Origin: Nonomuraea rubra
GTDB lineage: Bacteria; Actinomycetota; Actinomycetes; Streptosporangiales; Streptosporangiaceae
Assembly (NCBI RefSeq): GCF_014207985.1
Contig: NZ_JACHMI010000001.1
Location: 10,895,001 to 10,959,000, forward strand
DNA length: 64,000 nt
Direction of reading: 5' to 3'
Part shown: one piece after another, positions 15,350 to 23,258 of the stretch
Position numbering within the stretch: position 1 is the stretch's first letter
How the letters are laid out: every line of letters begins with the position of its first letter
Notes under the pieces: model-generated
What the model saw: only the letters and a program-made list of their open reading frames with translations
The model's database searches: none
Told to the model about the DNA's origin: nothing
Position numbers and translations under genes: made by a program

Positions 15350-16303
15350 ATGAGTGAGCCCGCCGAGCAGGCAAGGGGTGTGGCCGGGTCACCCGCCGAT
15401 GACGGCCGTACGAATGACAGCGGGATGGACGACGCGACTGAGGCGTTCGTCGCGCACCGGAGTCTGCTGTTCACCGTTGCCTACGAGATGCTCGGCTCGG
15501 CCGCCGACGCCGAGGACGTGCTGCAGGAGACCTGGATGCGGTGGGTGGGCGTCGATCTGGACGAGGTGCGGGACCAGCGGGCGTACCTGGTGCGGATCAC
15601 CACCCGGCAGGCGCTGAGCCGGCTGCGGGCGCTCGGGCGGCGCAAGGAGTCGTACGTGGGTCCCTGGTTGCCGGAGCCGCTGCTGACCTCGCCGGACGTG
15701 GCCGAGGACGTCGAGCTGGCCGAGAGCGTGTCGATGGCGATGTTGCTGGTGCTGGAGACGCTCACGCCGACCGAGCGGGCGGTGTTCGTGCTGCGTGAGG
15801 TGTTCGATCTGGATTATGACGAGATCGCCGAAGCCGTGGACAAGAGCACGGTGGCGGTGCGGCAGATCGCCCATAGGGCGCGGGCGCATGTGGCGGCGCG
15901 GCGGCCGCGTGGTGTCGCCTCCGCTGCCGAGTCTCGGGACGCGCTGGCGGCGTTCCGGCGGGCGATCGAGACGGGGGATCTGCAGGGGTTGCTCGACGTT
16001 CTCGCGCCTGATGTCGTCCTGCTGAGCGACGGTGGCGGGGTCGTGCAGGCCGTGCCGCAGCCCGTCGTGGGGGCCGACAAGGTGGCCCGGCTGATGGAGG
16101 CCGGCCTGCCCAGGCTCGTGGGGCAGGTCTCGCTGGCGCCGGTGCAGGTCAACGGCTGGCCCGCGCTGATCGTCCGGATCGATGGGGAGATCGACAACGT
16201 GGTGGCGGTGCGGATCGACGACGGGCTGGTCACCGGGCTCTACGTCGTGCGCAACCCCGAGAAGCTGTCGCGGGTCCAGGAGGAGACCCCGGTCAGCCGC
16301 TGA
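15350..16303 (+). CDS. sigJ: ECF41-family RNA polymerase sigma factor (SigJ-like)
   Basis: A 317-residue extracytoplasmic-function sigma factor. Sigma region 2 covers about residues 30-100 (FVAHRSLLFTVAYEMLGSAADAEDVLQETW) and region 4 about 130-185 (TPTERAVFVLREVFDLDYDEIAEAVDKS). The linker has WLPEPL and the C-terminal SnoaL/NTF2-like extension has SDGGG, both signatures of ECF41 proteins, whose extension replaces a separate anti-sigma factor and tunes activity. The start at ATG 15350 follows GGTTGGAG. A perfect ECF41 promoter precedes the gene and a near-perfect one serves the divergent CMD-like gene. The inducing signal is unknown. Confidence 0.93.
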   Translation: MSEPAEQARGVAGSPADDGRTNDSGMDDATEAFVAHRSLLFTVAYEMLGSAADAEDVLQETWMRWVGVDLDEVRDQRAYLVRITTRQALSRLRALGRRKESYVGPWLPEPLLTSPDVAEDVELAESVSMAMLLVLETLTPTERAVFVLREVFDLDYDEIAEAVDKSTVAVRQIAHRARAHVAARRPRGVASAAESRDALAAFRRAIETGDLQGLLDVLAPDVVLLSDGGGVVQAVPQPVVGADKVARLMEAGLPRLVGQVSLAPVQVNGWPALIVRIDGEIDNVVAVRIDDGLVTGLYVVRNPEKLSRVQEETPVSR

Positions 16304-16330
16304 GCCGGCGGGGTGCTTCCCGGCCTGGTG

Positions 16331-16361
16331 TTGACCTTCCCCCATGGTGAAGCCGCACCAT
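16331..16361 (+). promoter_or_regulatory. MerR-type stretched promoter with spacer dyad
   Basis: TTGACC (16331-16336) and CACCAT (16356-16361) are 19 bases apart, the over-long spacing typical of MerR-activated promoters. The spacer holds a dyad, CTTCCCC (16336-16342) and GGTGAAG (16346-16352), matched at 6 of 7. It lies 39 bases before the MerR-PP2C start. An ATG at 16344 falls inside the spacer and so is not the start codon. Confidence 0.6.
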
Positions 16362-16400
16362 CGTCCGTACCGGTCGCGGTGGCCGGGGCGAGGAGGAGTG

Positions 16401-17501
16401 GTGCGGCTGCTGACGATCGGGGCGTTCGCCCGGGCGGCGCGGTTGTCGCCGAAGGCGCTGCGGCTCTATGACGAGCTCGGGTTGCTGCGGCCCGCCGCGG
16501 TGGACGGGGAGTCCGGGTACCGGTTCTACGATCCGGCGCAGCTGGAGCGGGCCCGGCTGATCGCCTGGCTGCGGCGGCTGGGCATGCCGCTGGCGCGGAT
16601 CCGGCGGGTGTGCGACCTGCCGGCGGGCGCCGCGGCCGGTGAGATCGCCGCCTACTGGGAGCAGGTGCTGGCGGAGACCGCCGCCCGTGGAGAGCTGGCC
16701 ACCTTCCTCGTCGACTACCTGTCGGGAAGGGGCAGCACTGTGGAGGAGACAGCGGCTCTGCTCGGGATCCGGTACGCCGCCCGGTCGGAGTCGGGGCTGG
16801 GGCGCACGAGCAACGAGGACACCGCGTACGCCGGGCCGCGCCTGCTGGCGGTGGCCGACGGGGTGCGAGGGTCGAGTGGCGACCTGGCCAGCGCGGCGGC
16901 CGTCGAGGCGCTCAAGCCGCTGGAGACCATGACCGTCCCGGCAGAGGACCTGCTCGGCGCTCTGGCCGACGCTGTCGGGGACGCCGACCGGGCCGTCGGG
17001 GAGATCGCGGCGTCGGCGCCTTCGGGCGAGGCCGTCACCACGTTGACGGCGTTGCTGTGGTCGGGCTCCCGGCTGGCGCTGGTGCACATCGGCGACACCC
17101 GGGCGTATCTCGTGCGTGACGGCGAGTTGTTCCAGATCACCCACGACCACACGTACGTGCAGGCGATGGTGGACGAGGGGCGGCTGACGGCGGAGGAGGC
17201 GGCCTCGCACCCGCGGCGCGCGCTGCTGGCGAGGGCGCTGATGGGTACGGGCGGCGTCCAGCCGCAGCTGGCGCTGCACGACACGGTGGCCGGTGACCGG
17301 TACCTGCTCTGCTCCGACGGACTGTCCGCCGTCGTGCCGGCGGGGGCGCTGCGTGAGGTGCTGACCGGGCCAGGGGCTCCCCAGGAGGTGCTGGACGAGC
17401 TGGTCGCGCGGGCGTATGCCGCCGGAGCGCCGGACAACATCGCCTGCGTCGTGGCCGACGTGGTGAGCTTGGAGACGCCGTCCCCGGGGGCCTCGTCGTG
17501 A
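16401..17501 (+). CDS. MerR-type regulator fused to a PP2C Ser/Thr phosphatase
   Basis: A 366-residue two-domain protein. The first 70 residues are a MerR winged helix (LTIGAFARAARLSPKALRLY...SGYRFYDPAQLERARLI), with a helical linker to about residue 120. The rest is a PP2C phosphatase with RTSNED, a VADG motif (variant DGVRG instead of DGxGG), HIGDTRAYL, LCSDGL and GAPDNI, which keeps the metal-binding aspartates, so it is probably active. The effector domain that usually follows a MerR head is thus replaced by an enzyme. GTG 16401 is chosen because of AGGAGG at 16391-16396 and the MerR-type promoter upstream. Its stop overlaps the MFS gene start as GTGA, implying joint function. Confidence 0.87.
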   Translation: MRLLTIGAFARAARLSPKALRLYDELGLLRPAAVDGESGYRFYDPAQLERARLIAWLRRLGMPLARIRRVCDLPAGAAAGEIAAYWEQVLAETAARGELATFLVDYLSGRGSTVEETAALLGIRYAARSESGLGRTSNEDTAYAGPRLLAVADGVRGSSGDLASAAAVEALKPLETMTVPAEDLLGALADAVGDADRAVGEIAASAPSGEAVTTLTALLWSGSRLALVHIGDTRAYLVRDGELFQITHDHTYVQAMVDEGRLTAEEAASHPRRALLARALMGTGGVQPQLALHDTVAGDRYLLCSDGLSAVVPAGALREVLTGPGAPQEVLDELVARAYAAGAPDNIACVVADVVSLETPSPGASS

Positions 17502-18742
17502 TCGCCTCGCTCGGGGCCTACACCGTGGATCGCCGCCCGCTGGCCGTCGCGTCCTTCCGGCGGCTGTGGGTGGCTTCGGCCGTCGGTGCGGTGGGGGGTT
17601 CGTTCGGCGTGGTGGCCGTGCCGGCGCAGCTGTTCGCCGTGAGCGGGTCATCGGTGGTGGTGGGCGCGGCGGGGGCGGTGTCGTTCGTGGCGCTGGTCGT
17701 GGCGTCGTTGTGGAGCGGCGCCCTGGCCGACTCACGCGACCGGCGAACGGTGCTGCTGGCCGCCCACTGCGGTCTCGCGGCGACGTACGCGGGCCTGTGG
17801 GTGCAGGCCGCGCTGGGCGTGGGCTCCGTCCCCCTGCTGATGGTGCTGGTCGCCTGCCAGGGTCTGTTCCTGGGAGCGATCATGACGACGATGGGCGCCG
17901 CGGTGCCCCGGCTGGTCCCGGCCGAGCTCCTGCCCGCGGCGAACAGCCTCAGCTCCCTGACCCGTTACGCCGGCTCGATCATCGGGCCGGTACTGGCCGG
18001 CATCCTGATCCCGGCGGTCGGGCTCGGCACGCTGTACCTGTTCGACGCCATCGCCCTCCTGGCCGTCGTGTGGGCGGTCGCCAGACTGCCACCGCTGCCT
18101 CCGCAGCCAGGCCCCCGCGAACGCACGGCCGGCCTCCGGTACCTGGCGGCCAGCAGGTTGCTGGTGGCGGTGCTCCTGGTGGACCTCGCGGCGATGGTCT
18201 TCGGCATGCCGGTCGCCCTGTTCCCCGAGCTCGCCCAGCACACCTTCGGCGGCGCCCCGGGAGGCGGCCCTGAGCTGGGGCTGCTCTACGCCGCCTATCC
18301 GGCCGGGGTCGTCGCGGCCGGGCTGCTGTCGGGTACGTTCACCCGTGCCCGCCGCCACGGTGCCGTCATGGCGGGGGCCGCCGCGGTGTGGGGCCTGACC
18401 GTCGTACTTCTCGGGCTGGCCGCGCAGCTCTGGCTCGCCCTGGTGGCGCTCGTTCTCGGCGGCGCGGTCAACTTCGTGCTCAGCACGTTCCGCAACGCCA
18501 TCACCCAGGCGCACACTCCGGACGCGCTGCGCGGACGGATCCAGGGATCGCTCACCGTCGTCCTCTTCGGCGGCCCTCACCTGGCGAACCTGCTGCACGG
18601 AGCCGCTACCTCGATCCTCGACCACCGCCTGGTGATCTGCGCGGGCGGGCTGCTGACCGCGGTCACCGTGGCGGCCGTCACGTGGGCGGTTCCTGAGCTG
18701 CGGCGGCTCGGGGGGCCGGTGGCCGCCGGAGATGCCAGATGA
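17498..18742 (+). CDS. MFS transporter (EntS-like exporter group)
   Basis: A 414-residue major-facilitator protein with about twelve hydrophobic segments. The cytoplasmic loop motif after helix 2 reads SGALADSRDRRTVLL, the MFS signature, and helix 4-5 contains AAVPRLVPAELLPAANSL, characteristic of the MFS_3 subgroup that exports siderophores and drugs. The GTG start overlaps the MerR-PP2C stop, so the exporter is translated with that regulator and is likely controlled by it. The last 65 bases overlap the 3' end of the convergent methyltransferase gene. The substrate is not known. Confidence 0.9.
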   Translation: MIASLGAYTVDRRPLAVASFRRLWVASAVGAVGGSFGVVAVPAQLFAVSGSSVVVGAAGAVSFVALVVASLWSGALADSRDRRTVLLAAHCGLAATYAGLWVQAALGVGSVPLLMVLVACQGLFLGAIMTTMGAAVPRLVPAELLPAANSLSSLTRYAGSIIGPVLAGILIPAVGLGTLYLFDAIALLAVVWAVARLPPLPPQPGPRERTAGLRYLAASRLLVAVLLVDLAAMVFGMPVALFPELAQHTFGGAPGGGPELGLLYAAYPAGVVAAGLLSGTFTRARRHGAVMAGAAAVWGLTVVLLGLAAQLWLALVALVLGGAVNFVLSTFRNAITQAHTPDALRGRIQGSLTVVLFGGPHLANLLHGAATSILDHRLVICAGGLLTAVTVAAVTWAVPELRRLGGPVAAGDAR

Positions 18743-19574
18743 TCAGGGCCGGGGTGTCCTCGTAGGCGGCGGCCGCCGCCTCCGGGCATCGTTCCTGGGC
18801 GAGCGGGCCGCCGTGACCGCCGGGCACCTTGCCGCAGCGCGGCTCGTGGCAGCTCAGGATCTCCAGGCCCGCCTCGTGGATGGCGGTGATGTAGTCACTG
18901 GCCAGGAAGCGTCCGGCCGGCATGGCTCGTACGCCGTCCCGGCCGGACACCGTCGGCACCCCGCCCAGGTAGAGCAGCAGCGGGTGGATGTCCGACAGCA
19001 CCACGTGGCCGCCGGGCCGTACGACGCGGGCGAACTCCGCCAGCGCCGGGCCGAGAGCGGGCTGGTGGGTGAGGGCCAGCGCGCAGATCACCACGTCGAA
19101 ACTCTCGGGCCCGGCCGGCAGGTCGTGCAGGTCGGCCTGGTGGAAGCCGGCGTCCGGAAGCTTGGCCCTGGCGCGGGCGAGCATCTCCGGGGACGTGTCC
19201 ACGCCGACGACCTCGTGCCCGAGCCCCGCCAGGAACGCGGCGTGGCGGCCCGTGCCGCAGGCGGCGTCCAGGGCTCGCCCGCCCGGCGGGAGCGCGGACA
19301 GGATGCGGCGCACCAGGGGCTCCTCCACCGCGATCAGCGGGTTGTCGTCGGAGTCGTAGTGCTCGGCCCACCGCGCGTACCCCTCCTCGGTGGTGGTGTG
19401 GCCGGCCGTGGTGCCCGCGCGCCGCGTCAGGTCCGGGTCGGTGACCAGGCTGCGGATCTCCGCGATGCGCTGCTCGACGTACGCCGCGTCGCCCAGGTCG
19501 CCCGCCTGCGTACGCAGCAGCGCGGCTCCTTCCAGGCCCAGGAGGAACGCCAGGGGGTGAAGGTAGGAGGGCAT
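18678..19574 (-). CDS. Class I SAM-dependent methyltransferase
   Basis: A 298-residue Methyltransf_11/25-type enzyme. SAM-binding motif I is LDAACGTGRHAAFLAGLGHEVVGVDTS, with the acidic residue ending strand 2; motif II is FDVVICALALTHQPAL and motif III VVRPGGHVVLSDIH. The first 70 residues are a helical extension. The C-terminal stretch after about residue 280 (PPAPRAAAAQEPPT) is low complexity and corresponds to the 65 bases overlapping the MFS gene, so the functional domain ends before the overlap. The substrate is unknown. The gene is upstream of the mannosyl-phosphate synthase on the same strand with a 59-base gap. Confidence 0.88.
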   Translation of the reverse strand: MPSYLHPLAFLLGLEGAALLRTQAGDLGDAAYVEQRIAEIRSLVTDPDLTRRAGTTAGHTTTEEGYARWAEHYDSDDNPLIAVEEPLVRRILSALPPGGRALDAACGTGRHAAFLAGLGHEVVGVDTSPEMLARARAKLPDAGFHQADLHDLPAGPESFDVVICALALTHQPALGPALAEFARVVRPGGHVVLSDIHPLLLYLGGVPTVSGRDGVRAMPAGRFLASDYITAIHEAGLEILSCHEPRCGKVPGGHGGPLAQERCPEAAAAAYEDTPALIIWHLRRPPAPRAAAAQEPPT

Positions 19575-19633
19575 CCCACCACCCTAGGAACCCGCCGCCC
19601 CGGCCCGCGACCCGATTTCTCCGAAGGGACGCG

Positions 19634-20410
19634 TCACCGCCGCTGCCTGCCGAACCGCAGGGCGAACGGCGTGAGCATCGACTCCACCTGCACCGCGAAG
19701 CTGATCTTGCTGGCGCCGGCGTTGCGCTCCTCGAAGTGGATCGGCATCTCGACGATCGCCCATCCCAGCCGCTTGCACCGGTAGTTCATCTCGACCTGGA
19801 AGCTGTAGCCGTCGCTGCGGATCGCGTTCAGGTCGATGCCTTCGAGGACGTCGCGGTGCCAGATCTTGAAGCCGCCCGTGGGATCGCGTACGGACAGGTG
19901 GAGGATCGTGTTGACGTACAGGCCGGCGAACCTGCTCAGCAGCCGCCGGTGCCATCCCCACTGTGTGGACAGGGAGCCGCCCACGACGTACCGGCTGCCG
20001 ATCACCACTCCCGCCTGCGTGGCGAGGATCGTGCCGAGCAGGTGCGGGATGTACTCGGGGCGGTGGCTGAGGTCGCCGTCCATCTGCACCACGTACTCGT
20101 CGCCGCGTCCGAGGGCCTCCTGCATGCCGGCGAGGTGGGCGCGCCCGATGCCCTCCTTCACCTTGCGGTGCAGCACCACCATGCGGTCGGGGCGCTCCTC
20201 GTTCGCCTGCTTGGCGAGGTCGTCGGCGAGCGCGCCGGTGCCGTCGGGCGAGTCGTCGTCGGCGATGACCAGCCGGAGGTTGGGCAGGCCGAGCGCGAAG
20301 ATCCGCTCCGTCAGCTCGCCGAGGTTGCCTGCCTCGTTGTACGTCGGCACCACGACCGCGACGCGCGCCTCCCGCCAGGGCGACGGCAGCGACCAGGCTC
20401 CTTCGTTCAC
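19634..20410 (-). CDS. ppm1: Polyprenol-phosphate mannose synthase (GT2)
   Basis: A 258-residue GT-A glycosyltransferase that moves mannose from GDP-mannose to polyprenyl phosphate, supplying the lipid donor for mannosylation outside the membrane. Motifs: VVVPTYNEAGNLGELTERIF, nucleotide-binding IADDDSPDGTG, the metal-binding QMDGDLSHRPEYIP, and GSRYVVGG followed by VRDPTGGFKIW. No C-terminal membrane helices follow, so it is the soluble catalytic form; in many actinomycetes the membrane acyltransferase partner is separate. GTG 20410 begins the conserved part; longer in-frame extensions lack coding character. Confidence 0.88.
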   Translation of the reverse strand: MNEGAWSLPSPWREARVAVVVPTYNEAGNLGELTERIFALGLPNLRLVIADDDSPDGTGALADDLAKQANEERPDRMVVLHRKVKEGIGRAHLAGMQEALGRGDEYVVQMDGDLSHRPEYIPHLLGTILATQAGVVIGSRYVVGGSLSTQWGWHRRLLSRFAGLYVNTILHLSVRDPTGGFKIWHRDVLEGIDLNAIRSDGYSFQVEMNYRCKRLGWAIVEMPIHFEERNAGASKISFAVQVESMLTPFALRFGRQRR

Positions 20411-20484
20411 GACGCTCTCCTTGTCCGGGCACGGTGGCCCCAACACCCTACGGGGGTGCGAGATCGGCCGCCGCCGGGATCGAG

Positions 20485-20650
20485 TCAGCAGGGTTGGAGC
20501 GCGGGCAGGCGGCCGGCGAAGTAGGCCGCGGGGGTGACGCCCATGAGGGTGCGGAACTCGGACGTCATGTGCGACCGGTCGTAGTAGCCGGCCGTAGCCG
20601 CGAGCTGCCCCCAGGGGGCCTGACGTCCCCGGGCGAGCACCGTGCGCACG
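20485..20650 (-). pseudogene. AraC-family regulator, C-terminal remnant
   Basis: Reading the minus strand toward TGA 20485-20487 gives the second helix-turn-helix of an AraC regulator: WGQLAATAGYYDRSHMTSEF then RTLMGVTPAAYFAGRL. Everything before about 20650 is missing and no start codon with a ribosome site is present. It abuts a truncated NAD(P)-binding gene running the other way, which suggests that one deletion removed both 5' ends. Confidence 0.7.
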
Positions 20651-20654
20651 CGTC

Positions 20655-20906
20655 CGAGTCGCCGTGGCGGAGGTCGCGGTGCGGGCGTTGGCGTCCGGCG
20701 GGCGCGCGGGAGAGACGCTCACGCTCACGGGGCCCGAGCTGCTCAGCATGCCGGACATGGTGCGGGTCGTGGGGCAGGTGCTCGGGCGGGGCCTCGAGAT
20801 GGTCGACGTGCCGCTGGATGTCTACCGTGAGCGGCTGCTCGCCGCAGGGGTGGCCCTCGTGACCGCCAGACGTGAGGCTCGCACTCGTGATCGCCTGATC
20901 GCCTGA
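20655..20906 (+). pseudogene. NmrA-like NAD(P)-binding protein, C-terminal remnant
   Basis: About 82 codons that align with the end of NmrA/SDR-type NAD(P)H-binding proteins: VAEVAVRALASGGRAGETLT then LTGPELLSMPDMVRVVGQVLG. The nucleotide-binding Rossmann start is absent. A GTG at 20664 could initiate, but there is no credible ribosome site, so I call it a remnant. It is divergent from the AraC remnant, a common regulator-target arrangement. Confidence 0.65.
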
Positions 20907-20983
20907 TCGAAAATTCATGGAACCGCCGCCCCCGCCCGTGGCAATTACTCATGTCATGACGGCAAGCATCCGAGAGGCAAGAC

Positions 20984-21583
20984 ATGCGACACGAGAGCCG
21001 GGCGGACGTCTCGCCCCGGCCCGGCGTGGGCACCACCGAGGATCCGCCACCGCGATCGGATCCCGAGCGGTTCGCCAGGCTGTTCATCGATCACGCCCCC
21101 GAGCTCAAGCGGTACGTGGTGCGCCGCCTGGGCCTGGAGCCGGCCGACGACATCGTGGCGGAGACGTTCGCCGTGGCTCTGCAGCGGCTGGAGTCGTACG
21201 ACGGGCGGCGTGGTGACGAGCGCGCCTGGCTCTACGGCATCGCCACGAACCTCATCGGCCGGCACCGCCGCCGCGAGATCGGCCTGTACAAGGCGCTGAG
21301 CCGTACGGGGGCCGACGCGGTGATCGAGCCGTTCACGGACGAGGTGGAGCAGCGGGTGGTGGCGGACGGGGCGCGCAGGCGGCTGGCGAAGGCGCTGGCC
21401 GGGCTGTCGCGGAAGCATCGCGACACGTTGCTGCTGGTGACGTGGGCGGAGCTGACGTACGAGGAGGCCGCGGTGGCGCTGGGCGTGCCCGTGGGCACCG
21501 TGCGGTCGCGCGTTAACCGGGCGCGGAGCAGCTTGCGCCGGGTGCTGGCCGGAATCGATCCAACCGTCGCGGACGAGGGATGA
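20984..21583 (+). CDS. ECF RNA polymerase sigma factor
   Basis: A 199-residue sigma-70 family factor. Region 2 is at about residues 28-95 (RFARLFIDHAPELKRYVVRRL...ADDIVAETFAVALQRL...RAWLYGIATNLIGRHRRRE) and region 4 at about 135-190 (LSRKHRDTLLLVTWAELTYEEAAVALGVPVGTVRSRVNRAR). It lacks an added C-terminal domain. The ribosome site GAGAGGCAAG lies just before ATG 20984. A GGAACC element at 20919-20924 resembles an ECF -35, but no clear -10 follows. The next gene begins three bases after the stop and encodes a one-helix membrane protein, the usual sigma/partner arrangement in which the second protein controls release of the sigma factor. Confidence 0.92.
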   Translation: MRHESRADVSPRPGVGTTEDPPPRSDPERFARLFIDHAPELKRYVVRRLGLEPADDIVAETFAVALQRLESYDGRRGDERAWLYGIATNLIGRHRRREIGLYKALSRTGADAVIEPFTDEVEQRVVADGARRRLAKALAGLSRKHRDTLLLVTWAELTYEEAAVALGVPVGTVRSRVNRARSSLRRVLAGIDPTVADEG

Positions 21584-21586
21584 CTG

Positions 21587-22573
21587 ATGGTGAACGAGAT
21601 CGAACTCCTCAGGGAGATGCGCAGCGAGGTTCCGGAGGGGCTGAGCGTGGCGGAGGTGGAGCGCCGGCTGGCCGAGCGGACGGCCGGGGGCGGCGCTCCC
21701 GTACGACCGCTGCGGCTGGGGTTGGGGCTGAGCGCGGCGGGGGCGTGCCTGCTGGCCGTCGCGGCCGTGGCCGTCCTGCGTCCCCAGCCTGAGGCAGCGG
21801 TACGGCCGCAACCGGCCGTGGTGGCCCAGCCCAGCGGCGCGACACAGACCGGTGGCGCGACACAGACCGGCGATGGGGCTCGGACCGGAGATGGGGCTCG
21901 GCCGAGCGGCGCGGTGACGGTGCTGGAGCAGGCGGCCCTGGTCGCCGATCGCAGCCCCGCCCGGAAGATCCGCCCGGACCAGTGGTTCTACCTCAAGGAA
22001 TCGCAGCACATGGGCGGCAACCTGCCGACGTTCGAGTCCTGGGACCGGATGGACGGGAAGATGTCGGCGGTCAAGGAGGAGGGCAGCGAGCTCAAGCTGG
22101 GCAGGGAGAAGGGGCCGACGCACGTCGGCCGTACGCAGCGGGAGGTGGAGGCACTGCCGTCGGACCCGGACACGCTGCTCGCGCACTTCCGCGGGCTCGA
22201 TCGGGAGCTGTACCCGCTGTCGATCTGCCGGCCCGCCTGCCGGCCGGAGATCGCGGACGACGTCAAGGTGTTCGGGGCGATCGGGTGGTACATGAAGTAC
22301 GGGCCCATGATCCCGCCGGACACGGTGGCGGGGATGTACCGGGCGCTGGCCAAGCTCCCGCAGGTGTCGATCGAGGAGGGCGCCACCGCCGCGGACGGCC
22401 GGACGGGGATCGGCGTGGTGTTCGACGCCGGTGACGGCATCAAGGCGTACTACATCCTCGATCCGGACGACTACCACTACATGGGGGTGAAGGTGGTGAA
22501 CGCCGACGGCGGGACCATGGGCTTGTCGGTGCTCGGGTCGGGAATCGTGGACAAGGCGGGCGACGTGCCCTGA
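21587..22573 (+). CDS. CU044_5270-type membrane protein, sigma-factor partner
   Basis: A 328-residue protein with a cytoplasmic head of about 45 residues (MVNEIELLREMRSEVPEGLS), one transmembrane helix (LGLGLSAAGACLLAVAAVAVL, about 45-65), a repetitive linker, and a large outer domain including KIRPDQWFYLKESQ, EGATAADGRTGIGVVFDAGD and YHYMGVKVVNADG. This layout fits the actinobacterial CU044_5270 family, which is found after ECF sigma factors. Translation is coupled to the sigma gene three bases upstream. It probably acts as a membrane anti-sigma or sensor, but it lacks the zinc anti-sigma cysteine/histidine motif, so that role is inferred from position. Confidence 0.82.
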   Translation: MVNEIELLREMRSEVPEGLSVAEVERRLAERTAGGGAPVRPLRLGLGLSAAGACLLAVAAVAVLRPQPEAAVRPQPAVVAQPSGATQTGGATQTGDGARTGDGARPSGAVTVLEQAALVADRSPARKIRPDQWFYLKESQHMGGNLPTFESWDRMDGKMSAVKEEGSELKLGREKGPTHVGRTQREVEALPSDPDTLLAHFRGLDRELYPLSICRPACRPEIADDVKVFGAIGWYMKYGPMIPPDTVAGMYRALAKLPQVSIEEGATAADGRTGIGVVFDAGDGIKAYYILDPDDYHYMGVKVVNADGGTMGLSVLGSGIVDKAGDVP

Positions 22574-22613
22574 TCACGACCTCCCGATACCCGCGTGACA
22601 GGACTTCCTCCGA

Positions 22614-22907
22614 TCACGGGCCCCAGTGCACAAGTGACAGCAGGCGTTCGGCCTGGCGCCGATCCCCCGCGGCCAGGGTGATGCCCTTGACCAGGGTGAG
22701 CAGATCCCGTACGTCGAGATCGGCCCGTACGTCCCCGGCCCGCACGGCATCCGCCAGCAGGGACGAGGCGGCGGCCAGCATCGCGCGGTGCCACCCGGCG
22801 ACCTGCCCCGTGTCGGCCACGACCAGATCACGCTCACCTGCAGCCACCGCCGGGCCAGCCGTGGCCAGGACCAGGGACGCGGTCGCCCTGCGCCACCAGC
22901 TCGGCCA
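22614..22907 (-). pseudogene. TetR-family regulator, C-terminal remnant
   Basis: The minus strand encodes about 97 codons ending at TGA 22614-22616 with a typical TetR ligand-domain tail: LLADAVRAGDVRADLDVRDL, LTLVKGITLAAGDRRQAERL and LSLVHWGP. The N-terminal helix-turn-helix is absent. Its reading frame enters from a 35-base tandem duplication that carries the end of the gene upstream, so this looks like a remnant left by rearrangement and not a functional regulator. An in-frame ATG at 23003 would add unrelated sequence. Confidence 0.6.
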
Positions 22908-22977
22908 GTAACGCGCCACCACGTGCAGGCCCAGCTCGATCAGTAACGCACCACCAGGCGCAGGCCCAGCTCGATCA
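22908..22977. repeat. 35-base tandem duplication
   Basis: Copies at 22908-22942 and 22943-22977 differ at three positions. They span the end of the 96-residue gene on the minus strand. Because 35 is not a multiple of three, the second copy is read in another frame, joining the same peptide motif (LIELGL) to the TetR remnant. Confidence 0.8.
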
Positions 22978-23230
22978 GGGTCCAGCCGAGGCGCTGCCCC
23001 CACGTCCGAGCCTCGGAGCGGGGGCGGAGGACCACGGACCCGCGCCCCAGGCTGCGGCGGGTCAGCCGGCGGCGACCCAGGCAGCGGACCAGACGGAAGC
23101 GGGTTGGCCGGTGGCGGGTCAGGGGGTGGTGGGCTGCGTGGTGGTGCGTCAGGCGGTGGCGGTCGGCCTCTGCTCGCAGCTCAAGGGCTCGTGCCCGCTC
23201 GGCGTACAGATACAGGTCGGGATGCAGCAT
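22940..23230 (-). CDS. Small basic hypothetical protein
   Basis: A 96-residue protein starting MLHPDLYLYAERARALELRA, followed by a His/Arg-rich middle (RHRLTHHHAAHHPLTRHRPT) and a hydrophobic amphipathic end (LGWTLIELGLRLVVRY). The opening is typical of short actinobacterial proteins of unknown function encoded after ArsR-type or similar regulators. The ribosome site GAGGGA precedes ATG 23230. It lies 28 bases after the stop of the winged-helix regulator, so the pair is an operon. The 3' end is caught in a tandem duplication, which may have changed the last residues. Confidence 0.6.
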   Translation of the reverse strand: MLHPDLYLYAERARALELRAEADRHRLTHHHAAHHPLTRHRPTRFRLVRCLGRRRLTRRSLGRGSVVLRPRSEARTWGQRLGWTLIELGLRLVVRY

Positions 23231-23258
23231 CGAGTGTCCCTCGCTCACCTTCGAACGG

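Noticed and set aside
16344..16400. ATG 16344 as start of the MerR-PP2C protein
   Set aside because: It lies inside the -35/-10 spacer of the gene's MerR-type promoter, and the added residues are not part of the MerR fold.
22614..23003. 129-residue intact gene for a TetR-like protein
   Set aside because: It lacks the DNA-binding half, and its N-terminal part is a frame-shifted copy of the neighbouring gene's end produced by the tandem duplication.
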